A stretch of DNA of 64,000 bases from Burkholderiaceae bacterium (GTDB taxonomy: Bacteria; Pseudomonadota; Gammaproteobacteria; Burkholderiales; Burkholderiaceae_A), in assembly GCA_004214155.1 (NCBI GenBank), contig SGYQ01000011.1, positions 1-64,000 of the forward strand, in the 5' to 3' direction. Positions 27,029 to 36,284 of the stretch are shown here, one piece after another. Made by a program: the position numbers and the translations under genes. The notes under the pieces were generated by a model. It worked only from the letters and a program-made list of their open reading frames with translations. It had not been told where the DNA came from and searched no databases. Numbering within the stretch: position 1 is the first letter of the stretch; the number at the start of each line of letters is the position of its first letter.

Positions 27029-28105
27029 TTGAGCACCAACTTGAAAAAAAAAGGGATTACATATAAGGATGCAGGAGTTGACATTGCAGCAGGGGAAAGC
27101 TTTGTCAATAAAATCAAACCTCTTGCGGACAAAACCAGGCGGCCGGAAGTTTTAGACAATTTAGGCGGATTTGCTGGTTTGTTTGCTCTGTCAGAACGGT
27201 ATAAAAATCCCATCCTTGTGTCTTCAACAGATGGTGTTGGAACAAAGTTAATTATTGCATTACATACTGGTAAGCACTCAACTATAGGAATTGATTTAGT
27301 TGCAATGTGTGTGAATGATATAGTTGTAATGGGTGCCGAGCCACTCTTCTTTTTAGACTATCTTGCGTGCGGGAAGTTATCCATCCAAACTGCGGCAGAG
27401 ATTATTGAGGGAATATCTAAGGGTTGTGCTATTGCAAATTGTTCATTGTTGGGAGGAGAAACAGCCGAAATGCCGGGAATGTATGAGTCTGGTGGATATG
27501 ATTTAGCTGGTTTTACTGTTGGAATTGTCGAAAAGGAGAAAATGATTGATGGAAAAAATGTTCGTGAAGGAGATGTTGTTTTAGGAATAAAGTCCAGTGG
27601 TTTACACAGTAACGGATATTCTTTAGTTAGGGCAATACTCGAAAATGTTTTTGGGCATGACTATTTACACGTAGGTATGGATTACAAGCTTAGCTCAGAG
27701 TCCGAACCACTAATAGATTTGATCATGAGACCCACTAAAATTTATGTAAAATGTATATCTCATATTTTAAGTGAAGCTTTTTCGGAAGTTCATGCACTTG
27801 CTCATATTACAGGGGGAGGGCCATTAGGAAATATTACCAGGCCGATTCCTAAACAGTATAAATGTTTATTGGAAGCTTCGAATTTTCCTGTTCCTCCGCT
27901 AATGGAATGGCTTAGAAAAGAGGGAGATATAGGCAACAGCGAATTTTTCAACGTTTTTAATGGGGGAATCGGAATGACTTTAGTGATAAAAAAAGAGGCA
28001 GTCGAACGGATATCATCATTAATAGAAGAAACGGGGGAAGAAGCTGTTTATTTAGGTGTCATTAAGTCAAAATCAGGATCAGAGTCCCAAATAGAGATTA
28101 GCTGA
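27029..28105 (+). CDS. purM: Phosphoribosylformylglycinamidine cyclo-ligase
   Basis: The 358-residue AIR synthetase closes the imidazole ring in purine synthesis. Diagnostic segments are YKDAGVDIAAGESFVNKIKPL, STDGVGTKLIIALHTGKHSTIGIDLVAMCVNDIVVMGAEPLFFLDY, and HITGGGPLGNITRPIP. The best start is TTG 27029 because the conserved YKDAGVD core begins only eleven residues later; no clear ribosome site precedes it. purN does not follow; the gene instead runs into miaA from the other side, overlapping its 3' end by 58 bases. Confidence 0.94.
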   Translation: MSTNLKKKGITYKDAGVDIAAGESFVNKIKPLADKTRRPEVLDNLGGFAGLFALSERYKNPILVSSTDGVGTKLIIALHTGKHSTIGIDLVAMCVNDIVVMGAEPLFFLDYLACGKLSIQTAAEIIEGISKGCAIANCSLLGGETAEMPGMYESGGYDLAGFTVGIVEKEKMIDGKNVREGDVVLGIKSSGLHSNGYSLVRAILENVFGHDYLHVGMDYKLSSESEPLIDLIMRPTKIYVKCISHILSEAFSEVHALAHITGGGPLGNITRPIPKQYKCLLEASNFPVPPLMEWLRKEGDIGNSEFFNVFNGGIGMTLVIKKEAVERISSLIEETGEEAVYLGVIKSKSGSESQIEIS

Positions 28106-29004
28106 GATAGTGGTTTTGCAAACGCCTTAATTATCGTTAGATCCTCTAACTTTGACAGCCACGTTAGTTGGTGTTTAGCGAGTCGACGAGTTGCAAACTC
28201 CGCTTGCGTGACAAATTGGTGAAATGTAATTCTCCCTTCGATATGATCTATAGCCTGGCGGATACCAACCAGGCGACCACATGGATTAGTTTGTGTCAAA
28301 CCAGCGTCGTTCTTCAGCTTAATAACCTCTTCCAGCATTCCTTCGTTAATCATAGAATTTAACCTAGTATTGATATTGGCTTTCAACTCCTGTTTAGAAT
28401 CCGGAACTAGTGCTATGATACGTAACTTATTATTCAGTCCTTCATAGTTGGGCAATTTTTGCCAGTATGATAAAGTTTTTCCAGTAGAATGCCAAACTGA
28501 GAGTTGACGCATTATTCGCTGAGAATCATTTTTGTTTATTTTTTGTGCGGCGTCCGGATCTATTTTTATTAGTTTTTCATGCATACGACCCCATCCAATT
28601 CTTTTGCCCTCATTTTCGACTAAAACTTTTTCGTTATCTGGAATTTCTGGTACTTTTGCAATTCCATGGATGAGTCTCTGTAGGTACATCATTGTACCTC
28701 CAACTATTAGAGGAGTCCCACCATGATCAGTAATCTCTTTGATAAGTTTTTTTGTATCTTTTAAAAATCTTGCAGCGGAATACGTTTCCGTGGGTTCACA
28801 GATATCTATTAAGTGGTGGGGTACCTCTAGCAGGTCTTTCTTTGAAGGTTTCGCAGATGATATGTCTACCCCCTTGTATATCTGTGCAGAATCCATGCTT
28901 ATAATTTGAAACTTATTTTGTTTTTTTATTTTACACAAACGCATAGCAAGCTTTGACTTCCCAGCTGCGGTCGGTCCGGTAATACATAAAATTTTTTTGG
29001 TCAT
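28048..29004 (-). CDS. miaA: tRNA dimethylallyltransferase
   Basis: The 318-residue enzyme adds the dimethylallyl group to A37 of tRNAs that read UNN codons. It starts with ITGPTAAGKSKLAMRL (P-loop) and has ISMDSAQIYKGVDISSAKP, VPHHLIDICEPTETYSAARF, PLIVGGTMMYLQRL and KHQLTWL near the C-terminus. It is in the order mutL-miaA, as usual; hfq, which often follows, is absent. Its last 19 codons overlap the 3' end of purM on the opposite strand. Confidence 0.95.
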   Translation of the reverse strand: MTKKILCITGPTAAGKSKLAMRLCKIKKQNKFQIISMDSAQIYKGVDISSAKPSKKDLLEVPHHLIDICEPTETYSAARFLKDTKKLIKEITDHGGTPLIVGGTMMYLQRLIHGIAKVPEIPDNEKVLVENEGKRIGWGRMHEKLIKIDPDAAQKINKNDSQRIMRQLSVWHSTGKTLSYWQKLPNYEGLNNKLRIIALVPDSKQELKANINTRLNSMINEGMLEEVIKLKNDAGLTQTNPCGRLVGIRQAIDHIEGRITFHQFVTQAEFATRRLAKHQLTWLSKLEDLTIIKAFAKPLSQLISIWDSDPDFDLMTPK

Positions 29005-29008
29005 TTAT

Positions 29009-30739
29009 CTATTTACCTCTATAAAAAAGCTTATCTAGAGATTTCATTGACAGCTCTATCCAGGTTGGTCTCCCGTGATTACAAATACCTCCATTTTTAG
29101 TAGATTCAATTTTTCTTAAAATGTATTCTATCTCCGTAATAGTTAATTTACGGTTAGCCTTTATTGCAGATTTACATGCAATATTTCCCAGAATCTCATC
29201 AACAGTCTCTGCAATACTTGATACGGATTCCAAATGTACAATTCCTTCTACTATATCGTGCAAAGCAACTGTATATTTTTTCCCGGTTAAAATTTCTGGT
29301 ATTCCTTCAATGATAAGAGTTGTTTCTCCAACTATTTTTACCTGAAATCCGTACTGATTAATGATTTCTATACGGTTTTTAAATAACTTCAGATTTCCCT
29401 CATCAAAATCAATACATTCGGGGATAGCTAGTTTTTGGCAATATAGTTGGTTATTATTCTGTTTTAGCTCCTCTAACAATATTCTTTCGTGCGCTGCATG
29501 CGTGTCAATGATAAGGAGCCCATTAGTATTTTGGGCAAGTATATAGGTATCATTTAATTGGCCAATTGGATAACCTAACCCATATTCAATACTATTCTGG
29601 CCTGTTCCTCCTATGAGTGAAGGGTTGAAAAAAACTTGTTCGAGTTTTGGAAACAAGAAATCTTTTGTTAACCGATTCGAATCAACTTCACGTTTTATTT
29701 CGGTTTTACTGCCATCTCGTAATTTTGAATTAGAGAAAATCAATTTGTTCCTTCTCTCGCTAGGATCGTTAGATGATAGTAAATCGCAAATAACTGAGTA
29801 TACTGCCGTATAAATAGCGTTATTATTTTTAAAGTGAACTTCTTTTTTGTTGGGATGCACATTGAAATTAATACAATGATTGGGGATAGTGATAAATACG
29901 AGCAAATATGGTTTATAAAGTTCATGAACTCGGTTCTTAAAAGCATTTTTTATTGCATAGGAAACTGTTGGATTTTTTATCGGTCTTTTATTAACATAAA
30001 CAAAAGAAGGTACGTTTTTGCTAGTTTCTTGATTGGTTGAAATGAATAAATTTATTTTTAAGTCTTCAAACTGTCTAGAGGCTACTTTGACTTGTTCGTC
30101 TTTAAGCTTAAAAATCTCCGCAAATCTACTCAGTCCTGAAGATTTTCTGAGGAGCGAAACATTTCTTCCTTGATGAAACAGGCTGAATTCAATTCTGGGG
30201 TATACAAGGCTTAACTGAGCAAAAATGGATTGGCAATGCTTAAATTCGGTTGTATTGTTTTTGAGGAATCTTTTTCGGGCTGGTACATTGTGAAATAGAT
30301 CTTCAACGATAATTTCAGTGCCACTATGGCTGGGCGATAAGAAGACGTCCCAGTCCCCATTAGTTTTGGCCAACTCAAACCCATTTTCTGAGTGGTACTC
30401 CTTAGAGCGTATTTTTACATTTGCCACCGATGCTATTGCCGCCAAGGCCTCGCCGCGGAAACCGTGGCTCATGCAGTTTTGCAAGTCTTCTTGTGTTGAT
30501 ATCTTACTTGTCGCATGATTTTCGATTGCTAAAACTAAATCATCTTTTTGAATTCCAGTGCCATTGTCCGAAACAATTATTAACCTTGACCCACCTTCAA
30601 AAAGTTTTACAGATATTTTGTCAGCTCCAGCATCTATTGAATTCTCTAACAATTCTTTTACAATCGAGGACGGTCGCTCTACAATTTCACCCGCAGCAAT
30701 CTGATCAATTAGTTTTTGAGAAAGTTTAGTAATCTTCAC
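29009..30739 (-). CDS. mutL: DNA mismatch repair protein MutL
   Basis: The 576-residue MutL has the GHKL ATPase domain at the N-terminus: IDQIAAGEIVERPSSIVKELLENSIDAGAD, VSDNGTGI, and HGFRGEALAAIASV. A shorter linker leads to the C-terminal dimerisation domain. There the sequence DTHAAHERILLEE fits the endonuclease motif DxHA-x2-E-x4-E, with Thr where Gln is usual, so a nicking-competent MutL is possible. It follows the amidase gene by 4 bases. Confidence 0.96.
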   Translation of the reverse strand: MKITKLSQKLIDQIAAGEIVERPSSIVKELLENSIDAGADKISVKLFEGGSRLIIVSDNGTGIQKDDLVLAIENHATSKISTQEDLQNCMSHGFRGEALAAIASVANVKIRSKEYHSENGFELAKTNGDWDVFLSPSHSGTEIIVEDLFHNVPARKRFLKNNTTEFKHCQSIFAQLSLVYPRIEFSLFHQGRNVSLLRKSSGLSRFAEIFKLKDEQVKVASRQFEDLKINLFISTNQETSKNVPSFVYVNKRPIKNPTVSYAIKNAFKNRVHELYKPYLLVFITIPNHCINFNVHPNKKEVHFKNNNAIYTAVYSVICDLLSSNDPSERRNKLIFSNSKLRDGSKTEIKREVDSNRLTKDFLFPKLEQVFFNPSLIGGTGQNSIEYGLGYPIGQLNDTYILAQNTNGLLIIDTHAAHERILLEELKQNNNQLYCQKLAIPECIDFDEGNLKLFKNRIEIINQYGFQVKIVGETTLIIEGIPEILTGKKYTVALHDIVEGIVHLESVSSIAETVDEILGNIACKSAIKANRKLTITEIEYILRKIESTKNGGICNHGRPTWIELSMKSLDKLFYRGK

Positions 30740-30743
30740 TTTA

Positions 30744-31940
30744 TTAAAACCTTAGTTTGCTATTTTTTATAAAAGTTAAAATTCCATTATTCAGAGCGCT
30801 TGCAATTTTTTCCTGGTGAAGTCCATTTCTTAATCTATTCTCTTCTTGCGGGTTGCTAATAAAAGCGGTTTCAACAAGTATTGAAGGTATGTCGGGATTT
30901 TTCAAAACAGCAAAACCAGCTCCTTCGACAGTCTTTTTGTGTATGTGACTTACCGTTGACAACTCCTCAAGAACCTTTTTCCCAAGAATTGAAGAGTTTT
31001 TGATTTGAGCTGAAGTGGACATATTAAAAATTGTTTTGGCAATTTCGTCATTTTTAGTCATTATTTCTCCTCCAACTAGATCTGATAAATTTTCTTTTTT
31101 TGCCATCCACCTAGCGGCCTCACTAGATGCGCCTTTATCCGATAAAATATAGACACTGGCACCTCTAGCATCTGGCCGTATCCAGGCGTCTGCATGGATA
31201 GATACAAAAACGCTTGCACCAGCTCTTTTAGCCTTTTTTATTCTGCTGCGCAGGGATATGAAATAATCGCCGTTTCTCGTCAAGAAAACTTTAAACCTTG
31301 GATTTTTTTCAATTTTTCGTTTGAGTCTCTTAGCTATTTTTAGTACCACATCTTTCTCTTTGGTTCCCTTTTTTCCGATTGCACCTGGATCTTCTCCCCC
31401 ATGACCGGGATCGATTGCAATAATAATTGGCTTCTTAATCCCTTTTTGCGGCTCCGCCCTCTTGTTGAGTTCTTTTTCCTTCTGGTAATTTTCTAAAAAA
31501 CTTAGCAGCTTATCCTCTTTTTTTGCAGGAATAAAATCAATAACAAGTCTGTCTCTGTAATGGGCAATAGCTGGTATAGAGGAAATCCTTGCTCGTGTTG
31601 AGGGGTTGGTATGAAAAATAATTTTTACCTCGTCAGTTGGAGAGTTCAAGATAGATATTTTCTTTATCGGAGTATTCTCCAAATTGATATTCGCTAGCTT
31701 GTTAAAATTTTTTTTAGTTATTTCCATGTTAAAAATTTTAATTACAATTCTGTCTGGATTTTTTTCGTTTGAGTATTGTATTTTTATTTTTTCTTCTAAG
31801 TGCTCAATAGCCAGTCTGGTGTATTCTTCGTTCGGCCAAATTCTCACAGCCGCTATTTCGAAACCACGTGTAACCCTTGGTAGAAAGTACAAGAAGTGGA
31901 GCAGTGGAAGTTGTAATACGAAGTTTCTTCTATTTATCAT
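30744..31940 (-). CDS. N-acetylmuramoyl-L-alanine amidase with AMIN domain (AmiC/AmiB type)
   Basis: The 398-residue exported amidase has a hydrophobic N-terminus, an AMIN domain (about residues 28-140) and a zinc amidase_3 domain (about 170-395). Zinc/active-site residues are in IAIDPGHGGEDPGAIG, the second ligand in NGDYFISLRSR, SIHADAWI, and the catalytic Glu in SILVETAFISNPQEE. It cleaves stem peptides from peptidoglycan during cell separation. tsaE-amidase-mutL-miaA is the common gammaproteobacterial order; this position is often called amiB, but AmiB versus AmiC is not decided by sequence here. Confidence 0.9.
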   Translation of the reverse strand: MINRRNFVLQLPLLHFLYFLPRVTRGFEIAAVRIWPNEEYTRLAIEHLEEKIKIQYSNEKNPDRIVIKIFNMEITKKNFNKLANINLENTPIKKISILNSPTDEVKIIFHTNPSTRARISSIPAIAHYRDRLVIDFIPAKKEDKLLSFLENYQKEKELNKRAEPQKGIKKPIIIAIDPGHGGEDPGAIGKKGTKEKDVVLKIAKRLKRKIEKNPRFKVFLTRNGDYFISLRSRIKKAKRAGASVFVSIHADAWIRPDARGASVYILSDKGASSEAARWMAKKENLSDLVGGEIMTKNDEIAKTIFNMSTSAQIKNSSILGKKVLEELSTVSHIHKKTVEGAGFAVLKNPDIPSILVETAFISNPQEENRLRNGLHQEKIASALNNGILTFIKNSKLRF

Positions 31941-32431
31941 TTAGGCAGCAGAAAATATCTGTTATTCAGAAGTTCCGGTTCTTTAAAGTAGATTGACAAA
32001 TCTCGTTTATTTTTCTCAATGTGGTATGCTCCTACTGAGATCTCCAGCCTAGCATCGGGACTTGGCAGCCCTTTTGCTTTTTCTGGCCATTCCAAAAAAA
32101 TTAAAGTATTTTCTTCCTCGAACAATGATCCAATTTCCCCATCTTGCCACGCAGTAGGATTTTCCATACGAAATAAATCAACATGATAAATAGTTTTTTT
32201 CTCTGTCTCATAATGCTCAACCATATTGAAACTCGGGCTTTTAATATTTTCAGTTATACCAATGTGTCTTAATAGAATTCTTATGTAGGAAGTTTTGCCA
32301 GATCCAATTTCTCCGCTAAAATAGAAATAATTTAAAGTATTAGAGTCAATTAATGGTCTTAGCTTTGAGGCTAAAATCACAAAACCTGATTCTTCAATCC
32401 CTTTATAAACAATTTTGTTTTTTTTATCCAT
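31937..32431 (-). CDS. tsaE: tRNA threonylcarbamoyladenosine biosynthesis protein TsaE
   Basis: The 164-residue ATPase shows the P-loop SGEIGSGKTSYIRILL (about residues 39-54), SPSFNMVEHYE, the DLFRM motif, and EWPEKAKGLPSP-like end that fit TsaE (YjeE). It helps TsaD/TsaB make the t6A37 modification. Its stop overlaps the amidase start by four bases (31937-31940). tsaD is also in the window, at 35126-36193. The start on the minus strand diverges from queG with 17 bases between starts. Confidence 0.94.
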   Translation of the reverse strand: MDKKNKIVYKGIEESGFVILASKLRPLIDSNTLNYFYFSGEIGSGKTSYIRILLRHIGITENIKSPSFNMVEHYETEKKTIYHVDLFRMENPTAWQDGEIGSLFEEENTLIFLEWPEKAKGLPSPDARLEISVGAYHIEKNKRDLSIYFKEPELLNNRYFLLPK

Positions 32432-32448
32432 GATGTTATCTTAAACCG

Positions 32449-33606
32449 ATGAATGGTGATATAAAAAGCAAAAATTTGAGTGCGCGAGAAATAAACAAAA
32501 AAATAAAAAAATCGGGTTATGACTCTGGGTTTTCTTCGGTTGGCATTCTTGCAATAGATGATTTAAAAATATTAAACAAACTTCCTCAGGATTATGATGA
32601 CTACTTAGAGGCAAATATGTATGGTGACATGACATACTTAGAAAAAAAACTTCAATATTTTCACGAACCTGACAAGATCCTACCAGGAGTTCAAAGCGCT
32701 ATAGTGGTAGCGATGAACTACCTTAATAGGGAAACTAAGCAGAATTGGCAGAAAGTTGAATTGACAAAACTTGAGAATCCAGAGAACGGCTATGTCTCGA
32801 TTTACGCGAGAGGGAGAGATTATCATAAAGTTTTAAAAAAAAATTTAAAGATTTTTGCGGATAAAATATCTTCGATAACCGGTAAATTTGGTCATAGAGC
32901 TTGCGTCGACTCAGTTCCAATTTTTGAGATAGAATTGGCAGTGCTTGGGGGAATCGGTTGGAGGGGGAAAAATACGCTTTTACTTAATAAAGATCAAGGG
33001 TCAACATTCTTTTTAGGTGTGTTGCTTTTGGATTATCCGTTGGAAACTGAAAAATCAAGTGTAGAAGATCATTGTGGAACTTGTATGGCTTGTATAGATA
33101 TCTGCCCAACGAAAGCGTTTTTGGGCCCATACAAGTTAAATGCAACTCGTTGTATTTCATATCTCACAATTGAGCACAAAGGTGTAATTCCATTAAAGTT
33201 AAGGCCATTGATTGGCAACCGGATATATGGTTGTGATGACTGTCAACTTATTTGCCCATGGAATAAATTTGCCAAGGTGGCTCAGGTCGCTGACTTTGAT
33301 GTACGCAATGGACTTGATGATGCGAGACTCGTTGATTTATTTTCATGGACTGAATCTGAATTTCGAGATCGACATTCCGGAAGTTCAATTCTTAGAATCG
33401 GTTATCATCAATGGCTAAGAAATATAGCGATCGCTCTCGGTAATGTAGCCTCCCGAAAAGAAAAATATAATTACAGGCCAGAAAGAAGCAAGAGTGAAAC
33501 AAAAAGGAAGGCACTACAATTATTGAGAAAAAGAATTACCGATTCAAGTCCATTAGTGAGCATTCATGCTTCTTGGGCATTAAGTGAATATGAGTCGAGA
33601 ATGTAA
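32449..33606 (+). CDS. queG: Epoxyqueuosine reductase
   Basis: The 385-residue cobalamin-dependent enzyme completes queuosine synthesis in tRNA. It has the two ferredoxin-like cysteine clusters CGTCMACIDICPTKAF (from C209) and CDDCQLICPWNKF (from C262), and a HEAT-like C-terminal tail (SWALSEYESRM). QueG needs cobalamin, which is consistent with the cobalamin adenosyltransferase elsewhere in the window. The xerD start lies inside its last codons. Confidence 0.96.
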   Translation: MNGDIKSKNLSAREINKKIKKSGYDSGFSSVGILAIDDLKILNKLPQDYDDYLEANMYGDMTYLEKKLQYFHEPDKILPGVQSAIVVAMNYLNRETKQNWQKVELTKLENPENGYVSIYARGRDYHKVLKKNLKIFADKISSITGKFGHRACVDSVPIFEIELAVLGGIGWRGKNTLLLNKDQGSTFFLGVLLLDYPLETEKSSVEDHCGTCMACIDICPTKAFLGPYKLNATRCISYLTIEHKGVIPLKLRPLIGNRIYGCDDCQLICPWNKFAKVAQVADFDVRNGLDDARLVDLFSWTESEFRDRHSGSSILRIGYHQWLRNIAIALGNVASRKEKYNYRPERSKSETKRKALQLLRKRITDSSPLVSIHASWALSEYESRM

Positions 33607-34492
33607 CGTGGAAACCGTACTTATAGAAAAATTTTGTGGAGCACTGTCTCTAGAGTCTGGTCTATCTCGTAACACAATCTTGGCATATCGTGCTGATGTA
33701 ATCGATTTTAATTTTTGGTTAAAAGAAAAGGATGTAGCAATTTCTGAGGTTTGCGAATCATTGATAAGTGATTATTTTGTTTACGTAAAAAAAACTTTAA
33801 AGACATCAACCTTAAATAGAAAAATATCCGCTATAAAAAAATTTTACTTATGGATGAATCGGGAGAGACATATAAGTACTAACCCCTCCAGTGGACTGAA
33901 AGGATTAAAATTTAATCAAAAATTAGCGTACGTTTTGAATGAAAGCCAGTTGTCAAATCTTTTTTCGATACCTAATACAGAGACTAGCAATGGTCTCAGG
34001 GATAGAACAATTTTGGAATTAATGTATGCTTCCGGATTAAGAGTGTCTGAGCTTGTTGGGCTTAAATATACCGATTGCTTGTTGTCGGAAAAGGCTGTTT
34101 TAGTTTCGGGAAAAGGTAGGAAAGAACGAGTAGTCCCATTCGGGGATGAAACGGTTTTTTGGATTGAGAAATATTTATCTAGCTCGAGACCAAAGCTTTT
34201 GAAAAACAAGTCGTCAAATTTCTTCTTCGTAGGAAAAGGTGGAGAAAGCCTTAGTAGACAATTTATATGGAAGTTGGTTCGGAAACTGGGAGCTCAAATT
34301 GGCCTAGAAAATTATTGTACGCCCCATACATTCAGACATACGTTCGCAACGCACCTCCTGAATAATGGCGCAGATTTGCGGGCTATTCAACTTTTATTAG
34401 GTCACGCTGACATATCAACGACGCAAATTTATACTAAAATAGCACTTGACAATTTAAAACAAATTTATGCTAAACATCACCCAAGGGCCTAA
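33590..34492 (+). CDS. xerD: Tyrosine recombinase XerD (XerC/D family)
   Basis: The protein of about 300 residues has an N-terminal SAM-like domain (SLESGLSRNTILAYRADV) and the catalytic R-H-R-H-Y set: ASGLRVSEL, TPHTFRHTFATHLL, LLGHADISTTQIY. It resolves chromosome dimers at dif together with XerC. The C-terminal end (IYAKHHPRA) and the GADLR segment resemble E. coli XerD more than XerC. Possible starts are GTG 33584, ATG 33590 and GTG 33611; the first two add residues before the conserved core. It overlaps queG. Confidence 0.88.
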   Translation: MSRECNVETVLIEKFCGALSLESGLSRNTILAYRADVIDFNFWLKEKDVAISEVCESLISDYFVYVKKTLKTSTLNRKISAIKKFYLWMNRERHISTNPSSGLKGLKFNQKLAYVLNESQLSNLFSIPNTETSNGLRDRTILELMYASGLRVSELVGLKYTDCLLSEKAVLVSGKGRKERVVPFGDETVFWIEKYLSSSRPKLLKNKSSNFFFVGKGGESLSRQFIWKLVRKLGAQIGLENYCTPHTFRHTFATHLLNNGADLRAIQLLLGHADISTTQIYTKIALDNLKQIYAKHHPRA

Positions 34493-34495
34493 GTT

Positions 34496-35122
34496 ATAGA
34501 AGTTCTCATCACAATTATATTTGCCAGCGTCGCTTATTTAATTGGATCAATATCTTTTGCGATTATTGTGTCTAATTTTCGTGGTATCTTAGATCCAAGG
34601 AATTACGGATCTAAAAATCCAGGAGCTACTAATGTTTTTAGAAGCGGTGATCGGCTTGCAGGGTTACTTACTTTTCTGGGTGATTTTGCTAAGGGCTATC
34701 TCAGCGTAGTTCTGGCAAGTGTGGCGTCGCAAATCTTATTGAATAACCAAAGTTCTATTACGGTAATAACTGTTCTAGTCTCCATAGCGGTCGTCCTCGG
34801 CCACATTTACCCTATTTTTTATGGTTTTAAGGGAGGCAAGGGAGTCGCAACTACTTTTGGTGTGCTTCTCGCCACCTCATTTGTCCTTGGGGGGCTGGCA
34901 AGTTTAGTATGGATAACAACTTTCCTGAAAACAAAGATTTCTGGGTTTGCCGCTATATCAACAGCGCTTACTCTTCCGGTAATATCCTTTTTTATAATTA
35001 ATATGGAAAATCATCAAGACTTTTGGCTAGATTACGGAATGATTTGCATTTTGTCTACGTTACTTCTTTTCAGACATTCGGATAATATTCTAGAGCTAAG
35101 AAGAGGATTAAAAAAAAAATGA
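34496..35122 (+). CDS. plsY: Acyl-phosphate:glycerol-3-phosphate acyltransferase PlsY, non-standard start codon
   Basis: PlsY makes lysophosphatidic acid in the inner membrane. The family core GSISFAIIVSN (first loop), DPRNYGSKNPGATNVFRSGD, GHIYPIFYGFKGGKGVATTFG is all in one frame, and about five membrane spans are seen. The first standard start in this frame is GTG 34568, which would delete the first membrane span and the conserved GSI(S/P)xA motif. The frame is open upstream only to the TAA at 34490, which is also the xerD stop, and has no ATG, GTG or TTG in that 75-base stretch. The only plausible starts are ATA 34496, with AAGGG 9 bases ahead, or one of the nearby ATT/ATC codons. A sequencing or assembly error is the other explanation. 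Confidence 0.8.
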   Translation: MEVLITIIFASVAYLIGSISFAIIVSNFRGILDPRNYGSKNPGATNVFRSGDRLAGLLTFLGDFAKGYLSVVLASVASQILLNNQSSITVITVLVSIAVVLGHIYPIFYGFKGGKGVATTFGVLLATSFVLGGLASLVWITTFLKTKISGFAAISTALTLPVISFFIINMENHQDFWLDYGMICILSTLLLFRHSDNILELRRGLKKK

Positions 35123-35125
35123 AAA

Positions 35126-36193
35126 TTAATCTCTCGTTGCGATATTCCATCTAGGTCTCACTTTCAAGTCTTCAATGCAATAATTTTCCTGTAATAGGTT
35201 TTTCAGACAAGCAGCCCATGCAATCATAAGGCCGTTATCTGCACACAAGTGTTTTGGAGGCAGTCTCAAGTTGACTTGCATCGATTGAGACAGACCCGAT
35301 AAGGTTTCCCTAATATAATGATTCGCAGCCACTCCCCCTGAAACCACCAGTGTATCAGCACCAGTTAAGGTGATTGCATCTCTAATTTTTGAAGCTAATA
35401 GTGTAGAGACAGTGTGTTGCAGGCTCGCAGCGATATTATTTTTCCAGTAGCGTTCTTTCGAAGTTTTACATTTTATGATTTCACGAATGACTGCAGTCTT
35501 TAAACCAGAAAAGCTTAAATTTAGACCCTGTTTTTTTAAAAGAGGTTTTGGGAAAGGGTATTTTGCATGGTCCCCCTTGTGTGCTAACTCTTCTATAACA
35601 GGGCCACCAGGATAACCATATCCCAGTTCCTGACTAACTTTGTCGAAGGTCTCTCCGATTGAGTCATCAACTGTTTCACCGAGTAATTCATACTTTCCGA
35701 TCTGTTTAGCTAAAATAATCTGCGTATGACCACCTGAGATTAAGAGAGTGAGAAAAGGGAAGTTACGTTTTGGTTGTGACTTTGCTTCTATAAAAGCAGA
35801 CAAGACGTGTCCTTCTAAATGATTTATCGGGATTACGGGTTTTTTTAAAGCTGCTGCTAAGCCTGCAGCAAAGTTTAATCCAGTTAGTAACGAGCCTTTG
35901 AGACCCGGTCCAGTTGTTACCGCAATTTTTGACAGGGAAGACGGGTCTAAATCACTTTCAAAAAGAGCTTGTTTCGTTAAAGGAAGCAAGGAACGTAAAT
36001 GTTCTCGAGAGGCCAATTCAGGCACTACCCCCCCATACTTGTCGTGCAGCTCTGTTTGAGAGGCTAGTTTATTACTAAGGATATCGAGATTGATCTCTTC
36101 AGGGTTATCTCTATCAATTGATGTTTTGATAATTGATACTCCTGTATCATCACAACTGGTTTCTATTCCTAAAATGAGGTCTTCTTTTACCAT
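35126..36193 (-). CDS. tsaD: tRNA N6-adenosine threonylcarbamoyltransferase TsaD
   Basis: The 355-residue protein catalyses the last step of t6A37 synthesis. Diagnostic segments are ILGIETSCDDTGVSI at the N-terminus, the metal-binding INHLEGHVLSAF, TLLISGGHTQIILA, and VVSGGVAANHYIRETL. It faces rpsU across a 91-base divergent gap. Together with TsaE in this window it gives part of the t6A machinery. Gene order tsaD / rpsU-dnaG-rpoD is typical of gammaproteobacteria. Confidence 0.97.
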   Translation of the reverse strand: MVKEDLILGIETSCDDTGVSIIKTSIDRDNPEEINLDILSNKLASQTELHDKYGGVVPELASREHLRSLLPLTKQALFESDLDPSSLSKIAVTTGPGLKGSLLTGLNFAAGLAAALKKPVIPINHLEGHVLSAFIEAKSQPKRNFPFLTLLISGGHTQIILAKQIGKYELLGETVDDSIGETFDKVSQELGYGYPGGPVIEELAHKGDHAKYPFPKPLLKKQGLNLSFSGLKTAVIREIIKCKTSKERYWKNNIAASLQHTVSTLLASKIRDAITLTGADTLVVSGGVAANHYIRETLSGLSQSMQVNLRLPPKHLCADNGLMIAWAACLKNLLQENYCIEDLKVRPRWNIATRD

Positions 36194-36242
36194 AGGTGCA
36201 GCTCTTGTTCATTATTGAAAAAATAGTGACTATATTGCATAC

Positions 36243-36248
36243 TATAAT
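36243..36248 (+). promoter_or_regulatory. Candidate -10 element of the rpsU-dnaG-rpoD operon
   Basis: A perfect TATAAT lies 36 bases before the rpsU ATG in the tsaD/rpsU gap. No convincing -35 hexamer is placed 16-18 bases upstream (TTGAAA at 36215 is too far), so this rests on the -10 alone. Confidence 0.4.
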
Positions 36249-36284
36249 CCTATTTAAATTACATAGTTACATTTGAGGGGTCAT

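Noticed and set aside
34568-34570. GTG start for plsY
   Set aside because: It would remove the first membrane span and the conserved GSISFA motif.
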